A stretch of DNA of 64,000 bases from Colocasia esculenta (GCA_014218235.1 CM024761.1:86367968-86431967); one strand, 5' to 3'; shown: positions 1 through 10,444, numbered from the stretch's first letter. Made by a program: numbers and translations. Notes: generated by a model not told the origin, from the letters alone.

Positions 1-677
1 GTTTGGGAGTTGGTGGAAAGCAGTCTTGGTCAAAAAAGGTGTTCAAACTTGCTTTTCGCACAGATCTGCATGTCAGGGTCTACTTTACCTTTTGCTGGGG
101 TGGACTGCAGTTGAGCTCCAGGTCGACTCCTATGAAAGTGGAGGTCGACTTCATTTGGACAAAAGAGCATGTACTAAATGGAGGTCGACTCCGCTTGGAC
201 AAAAGAGCCTCTATTGAATAGAGGTCGACTCATTTAGAGAGTCGGGGTCGACTCTGAACAACCGAGCATAATCGGGGTCGACTCCTTCACAGGTCAGGGT
301 TGACTCTGCTTTAGCAACTTGACAGGCAATTGAATGGAGGTCGACTCCTTCACAAACATGAGGTCGACTCTATATAGCCAAGCAGAACCGGGGTCGACTC
401 TTTCATAAGTCGGGGTCGACTCAGCACAAGCCATTCCATCTTCTTTCTTGAGAGGTCGAATCCTTCAGAACTTTGGGGTTGACTCTGAATACCTGAGCTG
501 AACCGGGGTCGACTCCTTCATCATCCTGAGGTCGACTGCTTCAGGCAGGAACCAAAGAGACTTCTTTGAAGACCCACTTGCTTTTATAAAATAACTTGTT
601 TTCTGCATACAACTCAAGAACTTGTTAACAAACATAATGAGTGTTTTGTGATCATCAAAATTCTAAGGGATCCAACA
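1..677 (-). mobile_element. 3' LTR of Sirevirus-type Copia element S0 (left-truncated)
   Basis: The stretch ends at ...TCCAACA, immediately followed by a pyrimidine run that reads as a polypurine tract on the reverse strand. On the element strand the LTR therefore begins TGTTGGATCC. The same junction (CAACA followed by ATCTCCCC) closes the two other Sirevirus LTRs in this window at 53525 and 63229. The left end lies outside the window, so neither the full length nor the target duplication can be read. A dense GTCGAC array fills positions 122-536. Confidence 0.75.
122..536. repeat. GTCGAC palindrome array in the S0 LTR
   Basis: About twelve exact GTCGAC hexamers plus variants (GTTGAC, GTCGAA) occur at roughly 15-40 base spacing, usually within GGGGTCGACTCC or GAGGTCGACTCC. 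The sequence between them is not conserved. Palindromic repeats in LTRs are known for Sireviruses (for example in maize); this looks like the local equivalent. A regulatory role is inference. Confidence 0.8.
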
Positions 678-697
678 ATCTCCCCCTTTTTGATGAT
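678..697 (-). other. Polypurine tract of S0
   Basis: On the reverse strand this reads ATCAAAAAGGGGGAGAT directly before the LTR start TGTTGG. The position and composition are those of the plus-strand primer of an LTR retrotransposon. Further PPT-like CTCCCCCT runs lie at about 895-903 and 973-982, matching the multiple PPT-like tracts known from Sireviruses. Apart from these, 698-904 holds no gene. Confidence 0.75.
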
Positions 698-904
698 GAC
701 AAAACACCTACATATTAGAATAATCATTTTTCTTAACCGATCACTGATACCAGCACAATATCCTCAAATACATCAAGGCAAATAAACAAAAATATAAATC
801 TATTCAATCACAACAAGCAATCCATTCACTTTCATCAAATATAAGCATATCTATCCATTCATAAAAAGTCAATTCACAAAAAGTCTTTTTGATTCTCCCC
901 CTGA

Positions 905-2342
905 CTATAAGCACCCTTTGTAAAGAAAAACATTCACAAAAAGAAGTTTAAGTACTATCACATTACAGAAGTTCTCCCCCTTTTTGTCATCGTCAAAAAG
1001 GGAGGAGGGAATGTAGCCCGGCTCAAAAAGAGGACAAGTAAGAAGAGAGTCATGAGAGATGTTTAAGGAAGAAGATATGGGGAAAAGGAAGTCAAGGATG
1101 ACTCCGAGAGAAGGTATCCCACATGAAATTTCCGGCTTCGGCAAGATCCTTCAGATTCTTTTTGAGATCCTGATGATTGACTAGCATCACCTCTTGACTC
1201 TTGGCATTCGACTGCATGAAATTCTCATTCCTATCTTGTTGCATCTTGAGAAAGTGAACATCTGTGCGAAGATTTTCTACCTTAGTTTCCAACGAATCAA
1301 ACCGTGAATCTAGGGAATCAAAATGAACATTCATAGTAGAACCAAACTCAGAGAATAACTGAGAAATCTGAGCAACTCGGGCACGAGGTGTGGAAGTGCC
1401 AAGAGTAGAGAGAGCAAAATCATCACCTCCATCATCATCCTGAGGACCCTATCCTTTCCGTGGAGTACGCGAGCCAGTGCGAATAAACAAACCATCCTTG
1501 ATAGACATCTTCATACGAGCCAATGTGCTTCCATCAATAACATCAAAAAAAGTTAAGCTTTTGCCTTCTTCACCCGAGAAGCTGACCTTAAACTTGTGAA
1601 GAATCTAAGCAATGAGCATTCCATAGATTAGGGACCTCTTGGGCACACCGATAACATCCCAAATGTAATTCAAAGTGATATTCATAAGATCCACTTGAGT
1701 CCCATTAAAAAGAGCTTGAATAAGTAGATTGTGATCATCAGTCACACCGTCTATACTTCCACTTCTAGGAACTAAAATGGAGCAAACTATCTTGTGCAAA
1801 AAATGATGAAGTGTAGGAAATGAGGTGGCATTGACTCGCTCAATATAATTTGGGTCAACATCAGTTTCCAACACACGTCAGTAGGCATTAGACTGATGTT
1901 CCAACTAAAGAATATACTATACCCCTTGCTTAATTAGGATTTCCATGACTTCAGAAAGCATAGATACTTTAAGAGGGATATGGACTCCCTTCACATAAGT
2001 GCTAAGTTTCTTCTCTTCATCTTCCACAAGATTGGCATAAAAAGGATTTACTAGATGGGGGTAAACCATCTCATCCATAGACATATAGGAAGCCCAGTCC
2101 AAAGGCTCAAACATGCTACGGAGATCAAACATAGCACCACTAAAAAAATCAAAGTCTATTTTTTTGCCCAAATGAACCTTCCTAACAGTGATATCCGTGG
2201 AATAAAGCTGAAAGGCTTCAAGACTATGGAAGAGAGTACCATCAAAACCTTGATCATGAGAACCACTGCTTGGACGAGACTGCTTGGAGGGAGTTGTAGA
2301 AGCGACGACCTTCCCTTTGTCACTGCGCCTTGAAGGATTCAT
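905..2342 (-). pseudogene. S0 env-like (post-pol) gene, broken
   Basis: This is the extra gene that Sireviruses carry between pol and the 3' LTR; its function is unproven and is usually called env-like. A plausible ATG lies at 2342 and begins MNPSRRSDKGK, followed by a Ser/Thr/Lys-rich N-terminus. Residues with the motifs LEAFQLYSTDITVRK and NPFYANLVEDEEKKLSTYVKG then resemble the 'putative plant transposon protein' domain. The next open piece (1605-1874) continues that domain. The C-terminal piece (1092-1334) is a heptad-like coiled coil starting MNVHFDSLDSRFDSLETKV. Stops and frameshifts separate the pieces, so no intact product is possible. The same architecture is seen in S1 and S2, which supports the assignment. 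Confidence 0.65.
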
Positions 2343-2579
2343 CACAAACAGAGATGAGTGGGAGAAGAAAGAAAAGTGGACCGCAAGAAAAGAGAAGAGG
2401 ATAGAGAAGGAGGAGAAGGGGAGCCGAGGATGGGGTCGGCCCCAAACAATGACAGGGTCACCCCTTGCGCGGGAAAGAAAGAGGAAGAGGAAGGAGGGTC
2501 GCGGCGGCAGATTGAATGAGAAGGAGAAAAGAAAAAGAGGTAGGGCGGCCCTTTTTAAAGGAAGCACTAGCCGTGCGAG

Positions 2580-2650
2580 GTCGACTCCGGAAAAGGGGAT
2601 GTCGACCTTGGTCTGCAAGGGAGTTGACTTCCACAGAATGTGGAGTCGAC
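2580..2650. promoter_or_regulatory. GTCGAC cluster upstream of the S0 env-like gene
   Basis: GTCGAC occurs at 2580, 2601 and 2645, with the variant GTTGAC at 2633. These are about 238, 259 and 303 bases upstream of the env-like ATG at 2342. Element S1 has the same motif at nearly the same distances from its own env-like ATG although the bases in between differ. A promoter or enhancer role is inferred. Confidence 0.45.
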
Positions 2651-2829
2651 CTCAATTCAAAAAGAAGGCAGACATAGTTTTTTTTTTTTTAATTTGTCTG
2701 CACGGGAGGTTGACCCAACAGAAGGCTGTGTAGATAGTGAGCATGAGAACAATCTCAAAGACTCTTATCCTGCTGACTTTTGAGTTGGGTAAATTTCTAT
2801 ATGTTGCTTATGTAGAACACATGCCTAAT

Positions 2830-4444
2830 TCACGACGCAATGAAGTAAATCGGTCTTCACACAACAGTTTAGTGAAAGTATCAGCCAATTGGTGAGTGGT
2901 GTGAATAAAACTTATTCCAATGTCACCACTAGAGACATGATCTCTAATAAAATGATGGCGTACTTCAATATGCTTAGTGCGAGAATGTTGAATAGGATTT
3001 TTTGATAAATTTATGGAACTAGTATTATCACAAACAATGGAATTTTAGATAAACACATCCCATAGTCTTTTACTTGGTGTTTAATCCAAAGTGCTTGTGT
3101 GCAACAACTCCGACTAGAATATACTCGGCTTCAGCTATCGAGAGAGCAACATAATTTTGTTTCTTGGAGGACCACGAAATGAGTCAACCTCTCAAGAAAT
3201 GACAAGTCCCACTTGTGCTCTTTCGATCAACTTTACACCCAGCATAGTCCGCATCGGTGTAACCCACCAAGTGGAAGGAACATCCTTTGGGATACCATAA
3301 ACCAAAGTCAATCGAGGAAGCAAGATACCAAAAAATTCGTTTAACAACAATTAAGTGCGATAGCTTGGGTGATCTTTGAAATCTCACACACATGCAAACA
3401 TTAAACAATATATCGGCCTACTTGCAATTAAATAAAGTAGAGATCTGATCATACCTCGATAAAGCTTATAGTCAACAGGCTTACCAAGCTCATCATTTCC
3501 TCATTTTGTTGTTGTAGACATAGGTGTTGGAAGGGGCTTGGTGTTGCTGAACCCATATTTCTTTAGCACTTCCTTTATGTAGTCTGATTAACTTACAAAG
3601 ATGTCATCTTGGCCTTGTTTTATTTGAAGTCCGAGAAAGAAGTTGAGCTCACCCATCATGCTCATCTCGAACTCCCCCTACATCAACTAAGAAAATTCCT
3701 TGCACAATTTTTCTTTAGTAGTTCCAAACACAATATCATCTACATATATTTGAACAAGTAAAATATCTGAACCAACACACTTTATAAATAGAGTTGAGTC
3801 AACAATGACATGCTTAAAATCATGTTAAACAAGAAATTGACTCAATCTCTCATACCATGCACGCGGTGCTTGCTTAAGACTATATAGAGCTTTTTGAAGA
3901 CAAAAGACATGGTTTGGGAAATTTAGATCCTCAAACCCAGGTGGTTTCTCTACATAGACTTTCTCTTTTATGAAACTATTAAGAAACTCACTTTTAACAT
4001 CCATTTGAAATAATTTAAAAATTTTGGAGTAAGCAAATGCTAATAGAATCCTAATGGCTTCAAGTCTGGCAACTGGTGCAAAAGTCTCATCATAATCGAT
4101 CCCTTCTTCTTGAGAGTATCATTGGGCGACTAAATGAGCTTTGTTCCGAGTTACCACACTGGATTCATCAAGTTTGTTTCGAAAAACCCACTTGGTTCCA
4201 ATTACCGGATGGCCATTCAGACGAGGAGACAAGGTCCACACTTTGTTCCTCTCAAACTGGTTTAGTTCCTCAAGCATAGCAATAGACCAGTGATCATCAA
4301 GAAGGGTTCATCAACATTTTTTGGTTCAAATTGAGAAATAAAAGCAATATAATCACACTGATATTGAGTTGTTCGAGTTCGCATACCAGATGAAGGATCA
4401 CTTATAACATTACCGATAAGATGATTTGACATTATCTTCCATAC
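2830..4444 (-). pseudogene. S0 reverse transcriptase and RNase H, degenerate
   Basis: This is the C-terminal part of a Copia pol gene, needed for minus- and plus-strand DNA synthesis. The clearest piece is RNase H at 3184-3408, with GYTDADYAGCKVDRKSTSG, the Copia RNase H signature. It continues below 3184 with a SKKQNYVALSIAEAEY-like stretch. The RT portion (about 3420-4440) is only recognisable in fragments, for example the region around the catalytic YVDD, and is crowded with stops in all frames. It follows the integrase directly in the usual Copia order PR-INT-RT-RNH. The product would be inactive. Confidence 0.75.
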
Positions 4445-5941
4445 TCATGGTAAATCGTCATTTGTAGAAGATACTTGAAGTTCTTCAAGTGAAGCATCTT
4501 CCTTTTTCTTTCCTTCACCAATATGCTGGGTAGGATCATCCATTGCTTCTGCACTTGGCTCCATGAGATCTAAATCATCTATGGTTAAATCTTTATCCTT
4601 CATGATTTCTACATCATCGTCATCATTTCTTTTTCTAGCATCGTGGTTAGATTCATCAAAGATTACATGAATAGATTCTTCTACAACTATTATTTTCTTA
4701 TTAAATACATAAAAAGCTTTAGAATGAGATGAATACCCAACAAATATACCTTTGTCGCTTTGAGGATAAAACTTACCTATATCCTCTTTGCCATTTACTA
4801 AAATGAAGCATTTGCAACCAAATGGCTTGAAGTAGGAGATGTTTTGTTTTATGCCTCTATAAAGTTCATATGGAGTCTTATGCAACAAGGGTCTAATCAG
4901 ACAATGGTTAGTGATATGGCATGCAGTATTAATAGCTTCAGCCCAAAAATATCTAGGCTAGATAGATTCACATAGTATAGTTCGAGCCATATCAATCGAG
5001 GTCCGATTTTTCCTCTCAGCTACACCATTTTGCTGAGGAGTTCTCGGAGCTGAGAAATTATGACTGAACCCTTCATCATCACAAAAAGAATTAAATTGTA
5101 TATTTTCAACTTCCTTAGCATGATCACTATGAATAGCATTAATAATATAACCCTTATCATTTTGACACTTCTTACATAATTTTATGAATTCAGCTAATGC
5201 ATCACTCTTATGAACCAAATACAAAACCCATGTAAATCGAGAGAAATCATCAACAATCACAAAACCATAGTGCTTACCGCCTAAACTAGCAGTTCTTGTC
5301 GGACCAAACAAGTCAAGATGCAAGAGTTGCGAAGGTCGAGAGGTAGAAACAATATTCTTGGGTTTGATTGAAGTTCGCGTTTGCTTGCCTTTGGCACACG
5401 GATCACAAACCCCATTGGAATCAAAATTTATTTTAGGCAGACCGACCACAAGCTCACGTCTAGGCAATTTGGAAATGATTCCAAAGCTAGCATGGCCTAG
5501 CCTGCGGTGCCAAAGCCATGGGTTGGAGTTGTTTGCTACAAAGCAAATCTCCTTTTCATCCAATTCATCTAGATTAACAGTATAAACATTTCCATTTCGA
5601 TTTCCTACAAATTTGAGTTCGTTTGAGGTATTATCAGTTAGCATGCAGTGAGATGCATCAAATAGAACTTTAAACCCTTTATCACAAAGTTGACTAATGC
5701 TGAGCAAATTATGTGTTAATCCATCTACAAATAACACATGCTCAATGCTAGTGGAGGGTGTTTTACCAATAATTCCAATGCCTATTACCCTTTCTTTGTT
5801 GTTGTCTCCAAAAGTCATGTTTCCACCATTTTTCCTTTCGAGACTTGAGAATTGTGATTTGTCTCTCGTCATGTGCCGAGAGCACCCACTATCCAAATAC
5901 CACTCTTTACTCATCGAACCACTGTAGCCCTGCAAGAACAA
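4445..5941 (-). pseudogene. S0 protease and integrase
   Basis: These are the Copia aspartic protease active site and the integrase. Near the N-terminus (about residue 17) is DSGCSRHM, the Copia protease D-S-G motif. Next come a zinc-binding HRRLGH...CDPC segment (the pre-integrase/HHCC region) and then the catalytic core with LLHLDLFGP (first Asp), AIHSDHAKEVEN (second Asp, in place of the usual DHGGEF) and PQQNGVAERKNRT (Glu). One in-frame TAG at about 4955-4957 splits the ORF; the downstream piece (4445-4888) continues in the same frame through YELYRGIKQNISYFKPFGCKCF and an acidic C-terminus. Only this stop prevents a long reading frame here, so the region is better preserved than the RT. 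Confidence 0.88.
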
Positions 5942-5947
5942 AGAATT

Positions 5948-6413
5948 TTACACTTGATTTCTTAGGACCCAAATTTGCTTGGGTCCATTCATGTTAGACC
6001 AACTTTTGGTTGTTTCCTTTGGCACCCACATGGTTTTGATCTTGTGGATGTTCTTTCGGAACCACCAACTCTGAATTTTGTACCCCTTATTGCCACAATA
6101 GTTGCATGTTGCAAAAGGAGTACTAGATAACTTATCTCCAACAAAAGAAGTTTCGGTTTTAAATTTTAACTTGTGAGGGATGAATCCAATTCCTTCTTCT
6201 CTAAAGACCTCTTTTGTGCTACCAAGAATAACATCTAAATTATCATGACCACGCACAAATGTAGACAGGGTACTTTCTAATTTATCTATTTACTTTTGAA
6301 GGTTAGAACAATTGTTTTTCAAACTAGGAATTTGTTCTTTTAATGTTTCAATTTTTTTCTTAAGCAATATATTCTCGTTTACTACAATATCAACATTTTC
6401 ACATTCATGTAAA
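5948..6413 (-). pseudogene. S0 gag C-terminus with degenerate zinc knuckle
   Basis: This is the nucleocapsid end of a Copia gag. The reading frame contains LESTLSTF and a segment resembling the gag linker typical of Copia. It also has a zinc knuckle in which the CX2CX4HX4C pattern survives as CNYCGNKGYKIQSW: the two first Cys are present, but His is replaced by Tyr and the last Cys by Trp. Upstream coding similarity stops at about 6413, where unrelated CACTA-type sequence begins; the gag N-terminus and the 5' LTR of S0 are missing. Confidence 0.7.
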
Positions 6414-6598
6414 GGAAATACGTTCTATATTGGACAGATGATCAAACTACATACGAAGTGGCGATGTTGCAGTGCGCACAGAAGGAAAACTCCCTACCCC
6501 AAGTGGAGAGCCAAGCCGCTTCGCCCATTCTCGGGGATGGTGACAGATGGGACGGGTCCCAGTTTCCTCATCACCAGAAAATGGAGTGCCAAATACAT

Positions 6599-7036
6599 AT
6601 GGATGAAGTCTAAAACTGTAGATCATAAAGAAGATGTCATGTACACATTGATATATATTAATATTTGATCATTATATATAAATAAAATGAAATGGTATTC
6701 CAATCAGATCAATCATATATTGATTGACACATTCGATTACTCACACAATAATAATTTAAAGTCTTTATTATGTATATGACATTCAATGTCCCTTTTTGAT
6801 GTTCTATGATCGAAGAACGATTGTATATATAGCTAAGAGAAATTCGGGACAAAGTCAAGACTGAAGTTTATATACATATAAATATGTGGATGGAGTTTTA
6901 AAACTGTACATCATAAAGAAGATGTCACTTACATAAAGAATTATAATTATTATTGAGTTAAAGTCATTATTATATATATGATAGTCAGTGTCCCTCTTCA
7001 ATCCTCAGTGACTAAAAAAGGGCTGTATATATAGTG
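6599..7036 (+). repeat. Two diverged tandem copies, unit about 285 bp
   Basis: The words ATCATAAAGAAGATGTCA, GTCTTTATTATGTATATGA and GTATATATAG at 6599-6840 recur in the same order with substitutions at about 6886-7036. The duplicated unit is AT-rich and non-coding. It lies inside the CACTA fragment. Confidence 0.6.
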
Positions 7037-7039
7037 GCA

Positions 7040-7233
7040 TACCAGCATCTGACAGCGAGTTCGGGGGCCTCGAGCTCCTCCCAGTCACAGAGGTTTAGAG
7101 GATCGCCTGGGGAGCAGGGGAAGAAGGCCTTGAACCTGTTGAAGTCGTCTAAGTCGCCACCGATCTAGAGGAGGGTGTCGTCAGGGAGGAACTGGCCAGC
7201 GTAGGAGAGAGAGAGTAGGGAGGGGTGGGCCAT
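7040..7233 (-). pseudogene. Exon-like coding piece inside the CACTA element, origin unknown
   Basis: Reading from ATG at 7233 on the reverse strand gives MAHPSLLSLSYAGQFLPDD followed by an acidic, Leu-rich stretch including DLDDFNRF and DWEELEAPEL. One in-frame TAG interrupts it. Near the end, G/GTATGC is a good plant 5' splice site, so the piece could be a first exon. Its GC content is clearly higher than the AT-rich flanks. CACTA elements are known to capture host gene fragments, and this is the likeliest explanation. I do not recognise the parent gene. Confidence 0.4.
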
Positions 7234-7239
7234 TAGAAT

Positions 7240-7760
7240 TTTTCTTTAATGTTGCATGCAAGTCGGCTAAAGTTAGTCATTGATATAGTTTTAAGTTTCA
7301 TCAACGGCTACTAAGAGCTGTTGACAAATGTCGAGTTTTGTCAATGGCTCAAGTTAGCCGTTGACACAGGATTAACATACATCAATGACTAATTAAAGCC
7401 ACTAACAAATGATATCCTATGTCAATGACTAACTTTAACCGCTAAAAAACTTTAACCCTATGTCAACGACTAACTTGAGCTGCTGAGAAACGTTAAACCT
7501 ATATCAACGGCCCAAGTTAGTCACTGACATATATTTAGTACATCAACGACGTAATTTAGCCATTGACAAATGTCAAACTTATGTTAGTAGCTAAAATTAG
7601 CCATTTATACACTCGTCATTTAGCTACGGCATTGTCAACGACTAGAGTAGCCACTAACAAATGATTATTATCTCAACAGCTGATTTTACCTGTTAACAAA
7701 TGTCAATCATATCAGTGGATACTTGTAGCGGCTGACATAGACTCGTTGACAAATCCTATT
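7240..7760. repeat. CACTA subterminal repeats
   Basis: More than ten imperfect copies of a word like TTAGCCGTTGACA (or its complement TGTCAACGGCTAA) lie in both orientations in the last 0.5 kb before the CACTA terminus. In En/Spm-type elements such subterminal repeats bind the TnpA-type protein; that role here is inferred from position. Confidence 0.65.
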
Positions 7761-7772
7761 TTCCTTGTAGTG

Positions 7773-8073
7773 TATTATGAAGGAATAATCTTTATTCTTC
7801 TAATTTTGGGGTTATTTTATGCTTTTAATGGAAATAGCACAAAGGTTAGCTCCCAAAAATGTAGTGCATATACATGAATGTGTGCATAAATAGAGGAGTA
7901 CTTCATTACAAATTTTATAGTTGAATGTAATAATAGCGACAACAGTATATTGGACCACTATATATATGGCTCCTCCTACTAAACAAATCTATTAGAACAT
8001 GCAGAGTAGGTGGATGACAACCATGACAAAATGGTGGCAACAAGATGACATTAAGGTTTGACTTGCATAATCA
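7773..8073. other. Unassigned AT-rich stretch
   Basis: No reading frame, repeat or RNA gene that I can support is visible between the CACTA terminus and the target duplication of the MITE. Confidence 0.6.
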
Positions 8074-8209
8074 AGTTAGCAGTAGGGTTGTTCACATTTT
8101 GGTTCGCTCTGGTTTGGACCTCTCTTTTGAAAAAATTGAACCAAACCAAAATTAAATTCAAACTGAACTGGTTCGGTTTGAACCAAATAAGGTAAAAAAG
8201 GTTTTTCAG

Positions 8210-8272
8210 GGAGGTTGTGATCATCGAACTTACAACCTCCCCATGGTAAGAGGTGCCGCCAACCATTGCGCT
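8210..8272 (-). other. tRNA-like pol III box pair inside the MITE
   Basis: On the reverse strand TAGCGCAATGG resembles an A box, and about 40 bases later AGTTCGATGAT resembles a B box. The spacing fits a tRNA gene, but the body does not fold into a recognisable tRNA, so I do not call a tRNA gene. A SINE-derived segment or chance resemblance are both possible. Confidence 0.3.
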
Positions 8273-8284
8273 ATTGATTTTTTA

Positions 8285-8286
<2 letters not shown>

Positions 8287-8330
<44 letters not shown>
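8287..8330. repeat. (AT)n microsatellite
   Basis: About 22 uninterrupted AT dinucleotides lie in the middle of the MITE. Confidence 0.95.
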
Positions 8331-8332
<2 letters not shown>

Positions 8333-8461
8333 GATTCATATCGGTTCACCTGTTCCAAACTGAACTAAATTGTGAACCTCTCCAAACTGAATCGAACCGA
8401 ACTGAACCGATCGGTTCGATTTTTCGGCTTAGATCGTTTGACGAACACCCTTAGTTAGCAG

Positions 8462-8847
8462 CATGCTTTTTGCTACTCTGGGTTTTGGATCTTTTAAAAA
8501 TTCAAATATTTATTTGAAATAAATGATTGATTTTTATAGTTGCATGCATAATTCCACTTGTGCAAGACTATGGTAGAATGAACCATCTCATATTGAAGGG
8601 GGCACATCTTGGGTCTTCACGTAGATAGTTGGAAGGTCTTGGACGATGGGGATAAAATGAGCTTGCTTGGGTGGATTATCACGAGGTATACCAAGTATCA
8701 GGGGTATAGAGACGTGTCTAGGGGATCACCCTTCGATGCTTAAGTCAATGGTAGTGTCTAAAGAAGCAGGAGAAGGAGAGGCAACTCAAGATAGTTTTCC
8801 ACTAGTAAAATGCTTGAAGTTGTTTAATAGTGCTTACCTTCATCGGA
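8462..8847. other. Unassigned stretch
   Basis: Between the MITE and the LTR fragment I see no coding sequence or repeat that I can support. Short open frames (for example 8667-8858) have no recognisable features. Confidence 0.5.
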
Positions 8848-9640
8848 GGGGTGAATAGTTTTTTCCGAAATCTGAAATAGAAAATTAACCACAGAAAAAT
8901 ATTATTTGAAAGTTTGGTTAGTTAAGTGTGATAGAGAGTAGCAGTGCAGAAGCAAATAAACAATCACACAAAGGACACAAAGAATTTATCCTGGTTTGGC
9001 CCTTCCCACATGGAAGTCCTACGTCTAGTCCCCAAGCAACCTCTTGGGATTTTACTTACCAAGGGTACAGTCCCCCTCAAGGACAATACAACACCCAGCA
9101 CCCTAGCTAGTCTTCTTCTCTTTCCCGGGCAAGAAGGCAACCCACTTCTTTTACAAGTCAAGAAGCCAACCTCCTGGTACAAACCCCAGTGCGGTTCTGC
9201 TAGACACAAACCCCTAGCTAGGTTCTACACTGTATACAATTTATAGCTGGACAAAGATCTTTCTTAGAAAAAAAAGAACAGGTCGAGAGCTATTACAAAA
9301 AGAACACTAAGAACTTTAGCTCTCAGCCACAGACTCTCCCCCAGATTTATAATGACCACAGAGAGAGTGAAGAGAGGAGAAGGAGCTTGAAGCTTGAAGA
9401 CTTTAGATGCTTGAGCACTTCTTCTTGGGTTCGGGCTCTTTCTCCCTTTTCCTTTGAGTGTATATGGAGTTGAGGTTCCTCACAAAATGTACACTCTTCA
9501 AAAATCTTCAGGAAAAGCTCTTTTGTTATTCTTCAGCCTTGCTTGATCTTTTATATGAGCAATTTGAATAAATCCGTTGGAGTTCTAGCCGTTGCTCATC
9601 TTCTCTTTCTTCTAATATTTTGTGGTCTACGAGCTCCGCA
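8848..9640 (-). mobile_element. Sirevirus-like LTR fragment
   Basis: The start (GGAGGGGTGAATAG) parallels the start of the S1 and S2 LTRs (AGAAGGGGGTTGAATAG). The following section (TTTATCCTGGTTTGGCCCTT...GTCCTACGTCTAG) parallels their 'GGTGGTTCGGAAATCACAC...TCCTACATCCACC' section. On the reverse strand TATAAAAG lies at 9548-9555, as in S2. No internal element sequence adjoins it, so it is a truncated or solo remnant. Both ends are approximate. Confidence 0.5.
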
Positions 9641-10098
9641 AGCATAAAAAAAAGTGTTTAGATAAAAGAGTGTTTCTGTCAAACGGGCTTATACCTCTAT
9701 GCCTGCCGGTCGCTCCCTGATGGTCGTCGAGTGCTCTGTCACCAGTTAGTTCCCTCTCTCTCTCTCTCCTCCTTGCCATCCCCCCTCGCCCCGTCGTCGT
9801 TGCCCCACCAGCCCCTTCCCCCCCTCCGCCGGCTTGCACACCCCCTTTGCCACCTGCATCCCCCCTCCCCACCCTCTCCACCTTACACCCCCCCTCCGTC
9901 GGCCTATGCCTCGCCCCGCGGTAGCCTGCCCCCATCCGATTACACATCATTACATATTTTTTTGTTCTTTTGAATTCTTTGATATGATTATTAAATCTCT
10001 AGGTAAGTTAGTCTTCTGGTTCTTAACGTTTTTAAGATGAAAAATGCATTGCAAAATTTTTTGATGTAAATAATACTTGTGCCCTATTTGAAGGTCAG
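9641..10098. other. C-rich tract and unassigned sequence
   Basis: 9740-9905 is strongly pyrimidine-rich on the forward strand (CT repeats, then many CCCC runs), so the reverse strand is G-rich and could form quadruplexes. It is not convincingly coding. From about 9945 the sequence becomes AT-rich and leads into the receptor pseudogene, probably as intron. Confidence 0.5.
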
Positions 10099-10444
10099 CA
10101 ATTTATTGTCAATAATCAACAATATCGAGGTTAGTCTCCGGAGCCTACTTTTCCTAATGTCTTGCACAGGCCTGGCACTGACGAGCATGATAACAGGGAA
10201 ACTGGAGAAAGGTGCTGTTCTGAAGGCTATTTGTGCTAGTTTCCAAGAAACCACTGAGCCAACTGTCTGTTTAAATGGTGGTTAGTTATTTAGCCCATCC
10301 ATAAATTTTGTTAAGTTTTTGGAGCCTCTTGATAACCTAACTTTGATATTCAAAACAAGCTCTTGAGGCATTTGAAATTTTCTTCCAGATGTAGAAACAA
10401 ATGAATGTTTGAACAATAAGGCTTCCAATATTACTGCATGCAAG
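10099..10444 (+). pseudogene. Vacuolar sorting receptor gene fragment (three exon pieces)
   Basis: Plant vacuolar sorting receptors (VSR/BP-80 family) are type I membrane proteins that carry cargo from the trans-Golgi network to the vacuole. Exon piece 10099-10129 reads QFIVNNQQYR. After a GT-AG intron (10130-10196) exon 10197-10280 reads GKLEKGAVLKAICASF then QETTEPTVCLNG, which I recognise as the conserved block at the end of the protease-associated/central region. After a second GT-AG intron (10281-10388) exon 10389-10444 reads DVETNECLNNKASNITACK, followed by GTAACA. Both introns keep frame (phase 1). In typical VSRs a short Gly-Gly-Cys-Trp segment lies between NECL.NN and the K.SANITACK block; here about six codons are missing. 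Because the introns are present this is a genomic fragment, not a retrocopy. The rest of the gene is absent; Tekay LTR sequence begins about 55 bases later. Confidence 0.75.

Larger units (their letters stand above)
6414..7772. mobile_element. End fragment of a CACTA (En/Spm) DNA transposon
   Basis: The right end reads TTTTCCTTGTAGTG, the reverse complement of CACTACAAGGAAAA, which is the CACTA terminal inverted repeat. The adjoining 0.5 kb carries many short subterminal repeats, as in CACTA elements. TAT follows as a possible 3-bp target duplication. I see no left CACTA terminus before the S0 junction near 6413, so this is probably a truncated copy. Inside are a diverged tandem duplication and an exon-like reverse-strand piece. 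The short forward reading frame at 6430-6600 is not recognised. The left boundary is approximate. Confidence 0.65.
8083..8452. mobile_element. 370-bp MITE with 9-bp target duplication
   Basis: The element begins TAGGGTTGTTCAC and ends GACGAACACCCTT, which form an imperfect terminal inverted repeat. It is flanked by AGTTAGCAG on both sides (8074-8082 and 8453-8461), an exact 9-bp target-site duplication. Nine-base duplications are characteristic of Mutator-like elements, so a Mutator-derived MITE is the best guess. Many GGTTCGGTT / GAACCGAAC words make the two halves partly self-complementary. An (AT)n run sits in the middle. Confidence 0.65.

Noticed and set aside
8210..8272. tRNA gene in the MITE
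   Set aside because: Only weak A and B box matches; no acceptor stem or cloverleaf could be formed by eye.
9731..9973. Pro/Leu-rich open frame in the C-rich tract
   Set aside because: Composition simply follows the pyrimidine tract; no recognisable motif and the tract is open in several frames.
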